From Thozetella sp. PMI_491 (Eukaryota > Ascomycota > Sordariomycetes > Chaetosphaeriales > Chaetosphaeriaceae): DNA of 64,000 nt. Shown in pieces: positions 46,445 to 58,426 of this stretch. The notes beneath the pieces are model-generated. The model was given only the letters and a program-made list of their open reading frames with translations. It searched no databases and was not told the DNA's origin. Location of the stretch: NCBI GenBank assembly GCA_021432635.1, contig MU270022.1, forward strand, positions 1,240,001 to 1,304,000, read 5' to 3'. The translations under genes were made by a program, and so were the position numbers. Position 1 is the first letter of the stretch. Every line of letters begins with the position of its first letter.

Positions 46445-47415
46445 AGGGCGACCAGAATATACCATGGTGTGTTTGACTGAGCTTCAAGGAGAACGGAAGC
46501 TCGGGCGTCCCTGCCCGCTTATCAGGAAAGAAAAGACTTTTTGTATGTCTATAGACTAGGTATATACTATACCCTCCCTCATCACTTTGAGCCACTATAG
46601 TGATCGGTCTACACTCACCATGCTAGGGTGGGATGGTAGGTATGTTATGGAAGAGATCTCCGGCAGGGGTGTACGGGGCACTAGTTCCATTATTCCAGTT
46701 AAGTATTGCTTTCGGAGAAAATTGACTTGGCAGCCTCTACAGTTCTTCTTGGCACGGCATTACGGGTCCGGTACCAAGGAACCATTGAGGCCACCGACCA
46801 ACGCATCACCTGCGCCGCATGTTCGCTGGGTAGCGGCGGGATGGGCCGGCTGGACGTTGCCGTGCCTCACTTCTGAAATCTGATGTGATGTTGAGGCCTA
46901 GTATACATAAGGGTTCTTGATTGGATCGACCCCAGACTGAGGTAGCATCTAGTCTAGCTTATAAGCGCCATCTACCCGGCTCCGTCAAATTAAGCCTCGT
47001 CTTGGCAATGCGCGTGCGGGGAGGGGGGGACTACTACGCTTAGGCGCGTCTGTTGGCTGGGGTCGGGCTGAAACCATCAGCAATCTTTTAGGAGGCGGCT
47101 CTCGGCATACACAAGCTAGAAAATCGCACTCTCTAGCTATGCCTATATGTTAAAGGCCAAGCGATTGAGTTTCTCAGGAATGCTAGTTTCCAACCTTCAG
47201 AAGCCACTGCAACCACTCCATCCTTGCTTGGTAAGCTCAGTACGGCATATGTTCGCCATTTATGGCCGACCCAGGAGCTCTAACAGCCAGCCATCCATGT
47301 CTACTAGGGAATAATACACTCTCGGTGTCTGCGGCCCGAGGGAATACAAGCGCCAAATGCGCTCCATCTCGATATTCTGCGCCAGACTCGAGACAGCCCC
47401 TCCGGGCCCCGTCTC
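46445..47415. other. Intergenic, convergent 3' regions
   Basis: Nearly 1 kb without a supported gene. Confidence 0.4.
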
Positions 47416-49770
47416 TCACTCTGACTCCAACTTTACATCTTCCACCCATTCCACGCAGTCAAAGAACTCTGTCTCCTTCTCGGAAGCCCAGTAATCTTCC
47501 ATTGCCGAGGCGGACCCAACTACTTCATCGTCACAGAAGCCTGGGGCCGGGGCGTCTGCACAAAAGCCCATCTCAATCGTGTCGAGAAGCTCCTGGAAGG
47601 CATTTCGAAATTCTGGGGTGGCGTCCTCCCTCTTATTGAGAACTTGTATCGGCGTCATCCCGGCGTGGTCCTTCAGCGCAACGTCGATGTCCGTGAGGCG
47701 CGCTTCTATAAATACCCGAACCATCTCCACACGCCCAAAGGCAGCGAGGAGGTGCAGTGGAGTGCCGCCAGTGAGATTCCCTGTCTTGTAATCAACGCCG
47801 CGCCGCAGGAGGAGACGTGCGGAGGCCGGCTTGTTGAAGATTATAACGCCTGCGAGGACATTGTCTCCGTCGTCGTCTCGTTGGTTGATATTGGCACCAG
47901 CGTCGAGAAGGCACTCTAAAGAGCGCACGCAGCCCGCGCTAGCACACCGTGACGTGGCCAGGCTGCCACCATTATCTCCACAGTTGACATCTGCTCCATG
48001 CTTGAGCAGATACAGCACCAACGATGTTGAGTCCTGCTGCTGGGAAGCGAAATGTAGCGGCGTTTGGCCGACACCTTCCACTGCGTTCAAAGAAGCACCT
48101 GCTTCCACCAACGCCCTTGCGGCTCCCTCATTCCCGCCAAGGCAGGCTAGATGCAGTGGAGTCGCGCCAGTTTCATCCTTGACGTCCACCTTGGCGCCTG
48201 CCCGCACCAGCCGTCTGGTGATTTCGGCGTTTCCTTTCAGCGCGGCCAGATGGAGAGCTGTCTGGCCCACATAGTTGACGTGATGAAGTGTGGATATTAT
48301 GCGCGGCTGAGTGAGCAAGTGCTCCAGATTGCCGGGAGCCAATCCTAGCACGACTTTCTGCAACTCGGAATAGTCGTCCCTTTCGAGAAGTTCATCGAAC
48401 GCGTATATTTCCGGGTATCTCGCGGTCCGCGGGTCGGTTCCACGCAGGTAATTCTTAAACGCAATGCGAATCGGTGCTTCTCGGGTGTCCACCTCCTGAA
48501 ACGGGTCGGCTCCGGCCTGGAGCAAAACTTTGACTAGCTCTGTGTTTCCAGATCGTGTTGCTATGCCGAGGGGAGGCATCATAGGCCCAACTAAAACGTC
48601 GAATACCGAGGCCGTTTTTTGAGTCAAGATCTGCTTCACGTTTCCGATGTCGCCGCGGTAGATGGATCCGAAGAGGGTGTCGGACAGGCTGAGATAGTCG
48701 CGACTGACAACTCGTACAACGCGCAAGAGCATCTCGGGGCTCCCGGTTGTATCTCCATAGCTTAAGCATATCACCCTGTTCAACAGCCAAGGCGGCAGCA
48801 CATAAGTCAGGCGGACTTGTTTGCGCCCAATCCTGTTGCTCTTACAATTCCGCTTATCACACGTGCTGCCCCGAGAGGAGAAGCCGGTGTAGGATATGTT
48901 GATGGTGCCAGCGATTGATTGCAGGTAGGCGATGGTCCATGAGCGGTACCCTCGGGGGGAATGGCACCGGCACACGCACTCGGTATCACAGTTATAGGTG
49001 CTGCGGGCGTATTTAGCCGTGCCGCGAATGAAAGGCGCCCAAGGATTGCCAGCACAAGGCTCCGGGGCTCGGAAGAGCCTTGCTGCAACCTCTGAGACGA
49101 GCTTCTCCAAGCCTCGGTCGACGCTGGAGACGACACGGTGCTCGATCCGGTCTGCGAAGCTCTCCTGCAGGCTATCCAGCTGGTCGCCCACGCGAGAGAG
49201 CACCTTCTCGTGTAGATTGTCCACGGAAGAATAGATTTCGAGCGACATGGATCTGAGAATGTTAGAATATAGTTGAGCGAGATATCGCTCTACTGTGGCT
49301 GCTTACACATTGAGAGAGATGAGGAAACCGCACATCTGGAGCATGATATCTCTGAGCAGTTTTTGGAGGGCGGCGACCCGATCTCTCTTCTTGATCCATA
49401 TCACCTTCCTCATCCACTTCGCAGTCTCGCCTTTCTTGCCCTGCTCCTTCGGTTTGTAGTCTAGGAAGGGCGGAGAGGCGTCCTGCACGCGGTCGATGAT
49501 GCCCTCTAGCTCGCGGAGATGGGCCTCTCCGTGTCTGAGTAGATCGCTGACATGTTCCATCTGGGCGCGCGGGGCCGTCTGCAGGGCCACCGAGCTGGCG
49601 GCAACGCCGCTCACCATCTCGGTGAAGAAGTGCTCGACCCGCACGATGTTATCTCTGAGCCCGTGAATGTCTCTGGGGGCGTCCTGCCACGCCTTGGCCA
49701 GCTCCCACACCTTCGCACTCACGTGGGCGGCCGCACCACCGATCGAGAAGGCGAGGCCAACAAACTCCAT
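47416..49770 (-). CDS. Ankyrin-repeat protein with STAND-type fungal N-terminal domain
   Basis: Exons 49770-49307 and 49252-47416 give 766 residues. The N-terminus (MEFVGLAFSIGGAAAHVSAK... KAWQDAPRDIHGLRDNI) resembles the helical N-terminal domain found on fungal NLR-like STAND proteins. A central cysteine-containing region (CDTECVCRCHSPRG) is of unknown fold. From about residue 380 to 700 come some seven ankyrin repeats, e.g. GQTALHLAALKGNAEITRRL, TPLHLACLGGNEGAARALV and GGTPLHLLAAFGRVEMVRVF. There is no NACHT or NB-ARC ATPase between them. Such proteins may act in non-self recognition or as scaffolds. The C-terminus is acidic. Confidence 0.87.
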
Positions 49771-50954
49771 AGCGCGCGCGCGTCGGGGCCAACCATCGGA
49801 TGCGACCACGAGAGAAAAGAGAAGCTGGGTGCTTGCAGGGAAGCATCGTCGCTACCAACGACATGATGCAGGGTTGGGGCATTTATCGCCCCCCTTCCCG
49901 CTCTCGGCCCCCTTCGCGGGGACGCTGCATATGGGAACGCTGCATATAGGATCCTGTCCCGCGCCCAATAGGAAGCATGGTTATCTTTGCCGAGCGTTTG
50001 GTAAGGGAGCATTTGCAGCATGCATGTCAGCGGCGGACCGGGACGCTAGGCTACGGGATGCGTGTGTCCTGATTTCTGATTGGGTCTTCCTATCGTCTAC
50101 AGTGCTTGTGCTACCGTTCAGCGTCTAGCCCGCTGTTCCCGCTCCGTGGTTGAGTCCACTTTTGCGGCAGCTACGGGCCAATCCAGGCGTACACAGCCCT
50201 CCTGTTGCTATATTTACCCCTATAAATGCCATACGAAGCTGCCCCCCTCCTAGGTACATACCTACCTATTTATAAGGCACAAGACTTATTTGGTCTAGTT
50301 TGATAGGCATGGTCATTTTTTTTATTTCATGGGGATAACCCTCCACCAGCCACCTAAGCTGCTACCTTGCATTTTTTTTCTCGAGGGTGTCGTCATATAC
50401 TGTGATGTAGCCCAGCTGAGCTGGACACGGTTATGCATATGGATATGTGCCGTGAGCCACATTGTCATTGGGGACGCGATGCTTTCGTGACCACAGCTTT
50501 TTGGTAACCTCTCGGAAGATAAGGCATTTATATTCTTTTTTACTATCTCTTCTAGCGAGGGTATGTGGCGTCCTGTGCCGCCCGGAACGAAAACTACCGA
50601 CCTTCGAAACGCTAAAGAAATTACACTTCACAATGTCAGCCGGGAAGGAATCCCTAACTTATGGTGCCGAGAGTGTTATAAGAAGTATAGACGATCTTGA
50701 CACCGCTGGGAACGACTCGAATAGTGGCCAATAACCTGCTCCGCTACTGCACTGTGGACAAGCTGCACCTTAGGCCAAACTTCCTCCATGGCTTGCCCGC
50801 CTATGGTAGCTTGATCTACCTTCCATCCCTGGGATGTTTTGCGCGCATATCCGCCCTGAATTAGCAGTCCCACGCGAGATTGCCGTTCCGGTTTGTAATA
50901 CGAGAGTCTTTTCACGAGTCGTCAGCAACACGAAACTGCGAGGAGGATTCTATT
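49771..50954. other. Intergenic, upstream of ankyrin gene
   Basis: No supported gene. Contains a short tandem repeat at 49919-49947. Confidence 0.4.
49919..49947. repeat. Short direct repeat, GGG(A)ACGCTGCATAT x2
   Basis: Two adjacent copies, 14 and 15 bp, differing by one A, about 150-180 bp upstream of the ankyrin gene start codon. Could be paired regulatory sites or a local duplication. Confidence 0.6.
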
Positions 50955-51239
50955 TCAGGGGACCCTCTTACTGAGGTCAACAGCAGTGCGAACAGCGGGC
51001 GAGCCTGCACCTCCGGAACTACAGGTCGCATAAAAGTAGGTGTGGTCCATGCTAAAGTCCCAGCAGGACGCTCCAAACCCGCCGGCGATAGCATCCGGGT
51101 CGACGTCGCCGGCTAGGGGAGGAAGGCTGGCTTCGACAGGTACGGGCGAGAGGTTCGCCTCACTATCCATAGGAACGACAGCGCCGAGAGCACCGGTGGC
51201 CCAAAGGCTGACGAGAGAAAGGATTACAGTAGCCTTCAT
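50955..51239 (-). CDS. Small secreted protein, possibly cyanovirin-like
   Basis: 94 residues as one exon. Signal peptide MKATVILSLVSLWATGALG, then an acid/Pro-rich pro-part and GASCWDFSMDHTYFYATC, which faintly recalls the start of CVNH (cyanovirin-N homology) repeats, with TAVDLS later. The end is uncertain: a GTAAGA donor in the last codons could splice to a downstream AG and change the tail to one ending in two cysteines. Function unknown. Confidence 0.6.
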   Translation of the reverse strand: MKATVILSLVSLWATGALGAVVPMDSEANLSPVPVEASLPPLAGDVDPDAIAGGFGASCWDFSMDHTYFYATCSSGGAGSPAVRTAVDLSKRVP

Positions 51240-52757
51240 GGTGTCTATGGGTTATTTTGCTAGTTGTACACTAGATTGATGCTTGTCCGATGTTGCTTGA
51301 GGCTGTTGGTGACTGTTGCTGAGGACTTAGACTTTTGACTTGTCAAACTACGAAGCTTAGATGGGCCTTTATACTTTTCTACAGTCATACCCAGCGTCGT
51401 TACTATACACTATGATCATCGTATTCGCACTCGATTAATGAAGGCAATATAAAGAACTCCGGATCTCCTCTGCCAGAGTAGGGGCATTCCTGCGAGATGC
51501 AAGAGAGTGGCATTGCGATAAAAGGCCCTCGCGTCACGGCTCGCGCTTAGCCAAAGTTGTACGAGCGGACCGACAATGCGATAACTGACATGCTGCTAGA
51601 AGTCTTCGCGGGAGACAACCGTTTCCGGCTGTCCTTCGAAATTTGCGATTGGCTTGAACAAAGCTGTAGGAATACGGCGTGTAAGTCTACGAAGTGGCTA
51701 GGCTTTCGGGGATACCTGAGAAGGAAGCCGGCAAATTAACTATTCCACGAAAGACCGCGCCGAGAAATATGAGTTGCTGACCACCGACTGCATTATACGA
51801 AAGATTAATGGGCCTGCATATTCTTCCCCGCCCCAAGACTGTAAGACCAATATCAAGATACGCGATTGTAGACACTAGTCTCTCCGGGCAAATATAAGAA
51901 GAGGCGCAGACCTTTCCAGCTTTACTTTGTACAAGGCGAACTCTAGTTCACGGGCCTAGGCATTCGATAAGCGAGGCTAGTAGTTTCTCTCGCCAAGGTG
52001 CACCGCCTCTCGGTTATTATAGCCGGCACACGAGACAATGCCCAGTCGTATGATTGGGCTGCGCGGGCCAATGGTATAGCCTGCGCCTCTGTTCTCATGA
52101 TTGTGTCTTTGTTCTGGGAATAAGGTGCGGTGACTGGACCTCATCTGGGAGTCTGGGCAAAGGTGTCCGCAGTCTACCAACTAGTCACACCGCAGCGATG
52201 CGACTTAAAGGAACTGTACCATTGTAATTAACTATAGTTGGAGTATCGAAAGTTGAGGCGAGGGTAGAGTTCGACAATGACAAGTCTTTTAGGACTACAT
52301 TCGTGATGTACAGTCAACAGGGCGGTATTTAGGATTTCTTACTCCACGAATAGTCAACAGCATGGAAATCAAGGCACATTATTGCAACATGGAGTTTTAG
52401 ACTATGGGACTTTGGGTGGCGATTTTAGGCAAAATGTGGGCTCGACGAGGCTCTGTTAATTGCGCGGCAACCAGGTTGAGAAGTTTACACGCGCAGGCTA
52501 AAGACGCACCAACACTTTTTTGCCCGACGCGTTTATCATTAAAGATATTTGTGTAGTATCTTCTTAGGGCTAGTTGAAATTCTAAGAAAAGGGGTCTCGC
52601 GCCATTGCAGATACCTGCCTATAACCTGTCTGACTCTTCGCCTTTTGAGCCACCTTTCGAGGTTCTCAAATAGGAATAATTGGTATACAACTGGTTGCCT
52701 GCATCCCTAGATCACGTGTTAACTTGGCACTTCGAAGCCTGTGGGAGTCTAATGAGC
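51240..52757. other. Intergenic, AT-richer
   Basis: About 1.5 kb with no recognised gene or repeat. Confidence 0.4.
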
Positions 52758-53767
52758 TTACTCTATTGCACTAGCGCGTGTAAAGGTCTCCAACATTGCT
52801 CGGAGGAATTTATTTGCGCCAAACCCTGCTGGGCCCCCCATCAGCGCAAGCATCTGCACCACCGCTTGCACGTGCTGGAGGCTAGTTAGAAATTCTCCTA
52901 TCGCAACCTGGGAAAGTGATGAGGTTAGTATCGGGGCATAACTGCGCGTTGTGGTAGTAGGATAGAGTTTACCTCGTCCCCCGCTAGGAGCATCGCTTTC
53001 GCGACGCTGGATCCACGGGGCCGGTCTCTTTCCTCCGAGATGGACTTCTGGAGCGATGCCATGCAACGAAGCTTATAGCGAAGAGCGTACTCCAGATAAG
53101 GCCCGCCACCGTGGAGCGCATACAGGCTACGACACGCTGTGATGAAAATCCCATCCAGCATCCCCGGATCGGTTAGCGCCAGTGGGATCCATTCTCTCTG
53201 TGTGCCATTCGCATATTCCTCAAGGCTCGAGTATGGGGAATTGGCATATCCAATTCCCGGCACAATTACACGTATATCTATCTCTATTAGACAGTGCGGG
53301 ACGACCTTACTCGGTGCTACAGCCAGCGGCGCGAATCTGCTTGGATTGTCGGACGGGAAGGGATGGAGGTTAAACTTACAGTGATCCAGGAGACCGTGCT
53401 CAAACAGCGTAACCGGCCGTGCGGCGGCTGCAAAAGGGTCTGCAGCAAAGGATGGATACACAACAGATACGGCTGGCGGGCGCCAGGACAGCCTGTGTGC
53501 ATTTGGGGGTCTAGGAGCGAGCGGCGGCTCGGCTCGACGAGTAGCTACAGCACTCGTAGCGTCCGGTGCCGGTAATAGCTGCTTCTTAGTGGCTTGGTGC
53601 TCTTGAACCCGCTTTCGGCGGACTCGAGCGTGGCCCTCCTTGGCGGCAAACGATCTGGCCGCTTTGCGCGAGGCCGCGTAGACGAGGCCAGCTTCGTACT
53701 CTGGGGCTACGAATTGGAACCTGGTCGGGGGTGGCCTGCTGCTGGGATTGTCAGCGGTACCTGCCAT
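52758..53767 (-). CDS. Fungal transcription-factor-like protein without zinc cluster
   Basis: Exons 53767-52973 and 52907-52758 give 314 residues. The start MAGTADNPSSRPPPTRFQFV is chosen inside a longer frame because a conserved pattern begins there: FQFVAPEYEAG, then a basic stretch (KEGHARVRRKRVQEHQATKK) like that in fungal proteins of the specific-transcription-factor superfamily that keep the regulatory half but lack the Zn2Cys6 domain. The later part (DHCKFNLHPFPS; LTDPGMLDGIFITACRSLYAL) fits the helical domain. At 314 residues it is shorter than usual, and the 3' end may continue in an unrecognised exon (GTAAGC directly overlaps the stop). Role unknown. Confidence 0.65.
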
Positions 53768-54574
53768 TATTGGGCCGGGATCGCGTGTTTCAACTGATCT
53801 TCTCGATGCTGGGCTCGTTCTTAGCCGTCCAAAGTACCTCGAATAACGCAAAAGAAGCATCGTGAGATTGCCGGAGCCCACATCGATTATGTATGGGATC
53901 TTTGGTTCTGTAAGATACGTAGTCTTGAGAACGCCACCTAGCCCACCTTTGTACCTTTTGATGGTGATTCGCCCCATGGTACTCCACCCCATCGATGCCA
54001 AGAATTGTAACTTCTCGGAACGGTATAGTGCTCCATTGTGGGCCTTAGCTGACATCGCTTTATGTGGGGTTAAGGCGCGACTGGCGACGTTGAATGGTTC
54101 AACAGCTCCGTGCACACCACAGCGGACATTGGCGGCATGCCTTGCCTTGGTACAAGCTTTGCCTCAGAATGAAGTGTATTGTATTTTACACATCAGCCTA
54201 CTTGGGACTTTACTCGCACCAGCTAGATACGTTACACCACTCGTCTATCACGCCCGTATAATGAGTACACCATTCTCCCCGGGAGGTTCGACCGTAAACT
54301 CCATGGTATGAGGAATTTTCAATTACTTCGATAAATTCACAACGTGGGTGCTGCTTTTCCTGAACGCCAGGCCGTGCTTTGATACCCTGGCTCGCACCTC
54401 TTAAAGGAACTAGCATGGGTACAGCTGCAGAAGCGGTCTCCCGTTCAAGAGAATTCCTAGGTACCGCCTCGTTAAGTCCAGCAGGGATTCCTCTAACTGC
54501 GGAGATTTGGGGATGACAATCTCTAGCACCAATTCGCCTAGGGACTGGGTTGAACAGCCTATTTCGTTTACACT
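53768..54574. other. Intergenic
   Basis: About 0.8 kb between two minus-strand genes; the upstream open frame continues past 53767 but is not protein-like. Nothing else seen. Confidence 0.4.
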
Positions 54575-57417
54575 TCATTCCCAAGACCTCCCCTTCACAA
54601 TCCCCGTGGCGGCGTCAACCCCCGTCGTCACCGCCATCCACGTGTCGGTTCGCCATATGTATACCTTCCATGCGCCCTTCACCATATCCGTAACAACATC
54701 CTCCCGTAGCCAGTAGGTCACTGTGCGGGTCTTCGGAGACCAGGAGAAAGCAGTAATACAGTGCACACCCTCTGCCCGGGTTCTCCGCGCCAGATCCGAC
54801 ATATCTCCAACCTCGTCATCGAGCAGTAGTCGCCTGATGTCCTTCGGGGGCTCTTTCGCTCCGTTCACCTCGGTATTCCAGAACAGAACCATGAAGTGAG
54901 GCAAGTTACCGTTTTGGTTCTCGAACTTTGGGAATGCTGTGCTGCACTCTACGACTGACGAGAGAGGTACCAGGGTCTCGCTCGGCACAAGAACGCCCCA
55001 CGGCAGCACGGGACACCAAACACTAAGTAGAGTGGTAAGTTCTGCTCTCCAGGGCTCTACGCTCGTTTTGGCGCTCGCGAAGAAATTCCGGAGGGCCTCC
55101 GGCTGAACGGTTAGTGTCCGCGGCGCGCGGGCCATGGTGGCGATGGTTTCGCTACAGGCTTGCGCCAGGACACCTGAAAGCCAGTGTGCAGGGTACCCGA
55201 CCTCGTACATGTCGAGTAAGAGCCGGAAGAAGGACGTGAGGTTCAGCGGCGAAAACACGGGGGTGCTGCTAAATACTGGGCGGGGATACGGGAGACAAAT
55301 CTTGAGGAGATGGCCCTGCATCCACGTCTCAAAAGCAACCCTCGGCAGGCGCCGCTTGAATGGAATCGGCGTCTTGGGCACGCGTCGCCACTCCATGTAA
55401 TTCTCCCGCATGAAAGAAGTCACTCCCGGGATGGGAGGGGGCGCTGGCTTCTTAATGCGTTCTACTCCGAAATGCTCGGAAATCCGCCGCTCGTCGTCCA
55501 TGAGAAGATATTCGCTTTCGAAATGCGCGTGTGTCTCAAACATGGGCGGGTTGAGAAGGTTGTTGAACTGGAGGCTCGACGTGCGGTTCTCACGGAGCAA
55601 CGGCTGCCCATACGAGAAGGCGGATAGATGGCCGCCCACATAGTCTCTGGTAAATCGGCATGTGTTAGTTATTGTTGTCTCTTGGATATGTAAGCATCGG
55701 GGTTAGCCTCAACTTACGGGATATTGCTCATGTGGATTCGGTCGTACTGGTCTGGAAATGTGGTTGGGTCAGGAGCTTTGGGGTCCGAGGGTGCCGTCCG
55801 GCGATCCTCTAGATTGCCAAGCCGGATGCGATCCATAGCATCCGACATCTCGCTGGCGATAGCCTCAATAACGAGACGCTCGCTCAAGTTCAGCATTGCT
55901 AGACCCGCAGGGCTGAAGGACTGCCCGATTATTTCAATCGCACTGCTGGCGCCGTCTGACTCCTCGCCCCCAAGGTCCTTTAGGACAGTAAGTGGGCTGA
56001 ACGCGACTTGGCTGTACGTAATGACCGACCGTCCTGCTTCAAAGTCGGCGTCGAAGAGCGTGGCGTTAGGTTTCCATTCGGCATCGATGTACTCCTGGAG
56101 CTGAGTGTGCTGGCCCGGACCTGCGCGCTTGTACGCTGCCACGAAGTCCACAAGGGCTGGCTCGCGATGCTTGGTGAACTCGTCCGGTGGAAGCAAGACC
56201 ATCAGCTCTTTGAAGGACCTGCGGTCAATCTCGTTCGTCGGCGAGGAATCTTGACTGCCAAAGAACTCTTCCTGGGAAGCGAGACGCTTTTCGATCTGCG
56301 GCTGGGCGTTCACCCGGATGTTGGCCACGGAGTAGGCGTCGCCGAGTGGCTGCTGCCATTGCCTCAAAACACGAGCAACATGGGGGCGTGACTCAGTGGC
56401 GAGGTGCAGAAATGGTACCATGAACGAGCCCTCCTCCACGCTCTCGATTAGGTGCTCAATATGTTCCTGCAGCTTCTCAGCCGCAAACGGAGGAATGAAT
56501 TGGCAGGAGAAGATGTATGCAAGGACAATGAGAGCATCTTCACAGCGGGGATTCTTGGTAGCCTTCAGTATAACATAGCGGAACAACAGGTCAAGCACGA
56601 GGAGGGTTCTAGCGATCATGGCGGGCTTGTGGTCCACGAGGGTGATGTGTATCTTGTTGCACACACCCTTTCCCCGCATGAATTCCCGCAGACCAATGTC
56701 GCTGATGGTCGCCAACACGTTTCGCGCGTCTCCGCTTCCGCAGAAGAGGAACGAGACGTCGTCTTTTGCACGCACAGTCTTGGCCATCTCGCCATCGAAC
56801 AGAGACGTAGCTGGGTCGTGCCCCACCGGAAAGTACTCGGCTGTGTCATTTCTTCAAGAGTTAGACTGGAACATACAACAGACCCGATGCGACTTACAGA
56901 TACGGTCTGTAGCGGGGCAGGCGGTCGGCAATCTTTCCGCTGTAGGCAGTCGCCCCCCTGGGTGTCCCTCTGGCCCTCTTTAGACCCTCGGCTGATGCGA
57001 GCAACGACTCTTTTTCAGCCGAGTCTGTTAGTTTCCTGGCCATTTCTTCGGCAGCGTTAAGGTCAAGAGCGTGCAGGTGGCATTTGGCTAATCGCCCATA
57101 AAGCCTCTGTTTCTTGCCCCCATCTTCAGGCTCGGATCCGGATAGGACGAGTGCCTTTTGCGCGTAGATGATTGCGCTGGGATACTGTCCCTTTTCAAAT
57201 GCCACCGCTGAGAGATTCGATAGCGGCGATGGATCATCCGGGGCAAGCGAGACCGCCTGCTGGTATGCCTTTTCGGCTACGTCACAATTAACATTGCGCT
57301 CGGGTCAGAACCACGAGGAGTCGGCTACTAACCGTCTAGGAGCTTCCCCTTGCTGTAGAACTCATTACCTCGAGCTCTTGCCGCCGCAGAAGCGTCTGAA
57401 GACTCAGCTGTCGTCAT
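54575..57417 (-). CDS. TPR-DUF4470 protein, large fungal family
   Basis: Exons 57417-57333, 57276-56898, 56851-55718 and 55646-54575 give 889 residues. Residues 1-120 form tetratricopeptide repeats (ARARGNEFYSKGKLL joined to DAEKAYQQAVSLAPDDPSPL; then AFEKGQYPSAIIYAQKALVL). DUF4470 follows: EYFPVGHDPATSL and DVSFLFCGSGDARNVLATI, a Rossmann-like segment common in this family. The remaining ~600 residues have no named domain. Family members often carry a MYND zinc finger; none is evident here. The short 46-nt intron at 56852-56897 was set by phase and could shift by a few codons. Function unknown. Confidence 0.86.
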
Positions 57418-58198
57418 GATATATATGTATGCGATGTTAAGTCGAAAAGCTTGTCATGTGCAGATGTCGAGTGGGGCCGATATAGGCGGTGAGAATGCCA
57501 CTTCACTCAATAGGGACGGTTGTTGCGGGGCTGCATGGCGTTGGGCGCCAAGGGTCCGGATGACGATCAACGCGTGCTCCTTTTCCAACCAAATTTGGCA
57601 TGGAGTGCGCCGGTCGCCAGGGTAGGAACAAGGGACTGTTCGTTATATTCTTACTCTATATATCAACTATGCCTTACTCCATGTATTGCACCAAGTGGTT
57701 CGATGCCGGCGCCCACCTGTTAGAGCACCTCGTCGACGTCTTCGAAGGACTGATTGGTTCCTAAAAAATACACCTGTGACCTATTCTGTCCTTCGTATTT
57801 CATAGAGTGGGTCTTGGCATCTGACTAGATGTCTCTGGGTTGCCACCTAGCTGGCCTTCCTAGCTTGTGTCGAATACTATAAGCAAAGAGCGCAAAACCG
57901 CTTGCGCATAGCTAATAATTGGTTCACAGATACGCATCAGTCACATGCGAGCATTGCCGAGGAGGGAAGAGTTTTCCACATAGATCTTCATCGCAAGGAC
58001 TGGGTGAACGAATGTAAGCGGTCTCCAGTCTCAATTTGAACATAGCCTAAAGCTCCCTCTGCTCTTGACTGGCTCTGCGAGACCGATTGAGGTCCTGAGA
58101 AAACTCCAAAGTATTAGATCCCTTCAAGCGGTAGCCTCGGTAACTAGGGTTGGGCTAGCGATCAGGGTTGGGCCTGGCGGAGAGTCTCGCCTGGCCAC
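57418..58198. other. Intergenic
   Basis: Promoter side of the TPR-DUF4470 gene; no gene recognised. Confidence 0.4.
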
Positions 58199-58426
58199 CT
58201 AATCCTCTTTGACGAGAAGAGGTCCTTCGACAAGAGTAGGAACGTTGCGTGACGGCAGTATTTTGCGGGGAAGCTCGGTAACGAGAGTAGGCACGTTGCA
58301 GTTGACGCTGGTCGACGAAATATCGCGGGGAGGAGGCGGCTCGCTCTGTGGGATTTCGACAGGCGCGGCTGCTGTTGCTTGGATAGGGGCCAAGATGACC
58401 AGGGGACGGAGAAGAGTAAACTGCAT
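58199..58426 (-). CDS. Small secreted peptide with NVPTLV repeats
   Basis: 75 residues, single exon. Start chosen 21 codons inside the longest frame because it begins a signal peptide (MQFTLLRPLVILAPIQATAAA). The mature part is Pro-rich (PQSEPPPPRD) and contains NVPTLV twice, once after VNC and once after LPSR, separated by TELPRKILPSR with basic residues that could be processing sites. The repeat is also visible in DNA (gtaggcacgttg / gtaggaacgttg on the plus strand). No family known; small size makes it uncertain. Confidence 0.5.
   Translation of the reverse strand: MQFTLLRPLVILAPIQATAAAPVEIPQSEPPPPRDISSTSVNCNVPTLVTELPRKILPSRNVPTLVEGPLLVKED

Noticed and set aside
46587-46883. 98-codon frame in the 46-47 kb gap
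   Set aside because: No recognisable features and no splice partners; likely chance.
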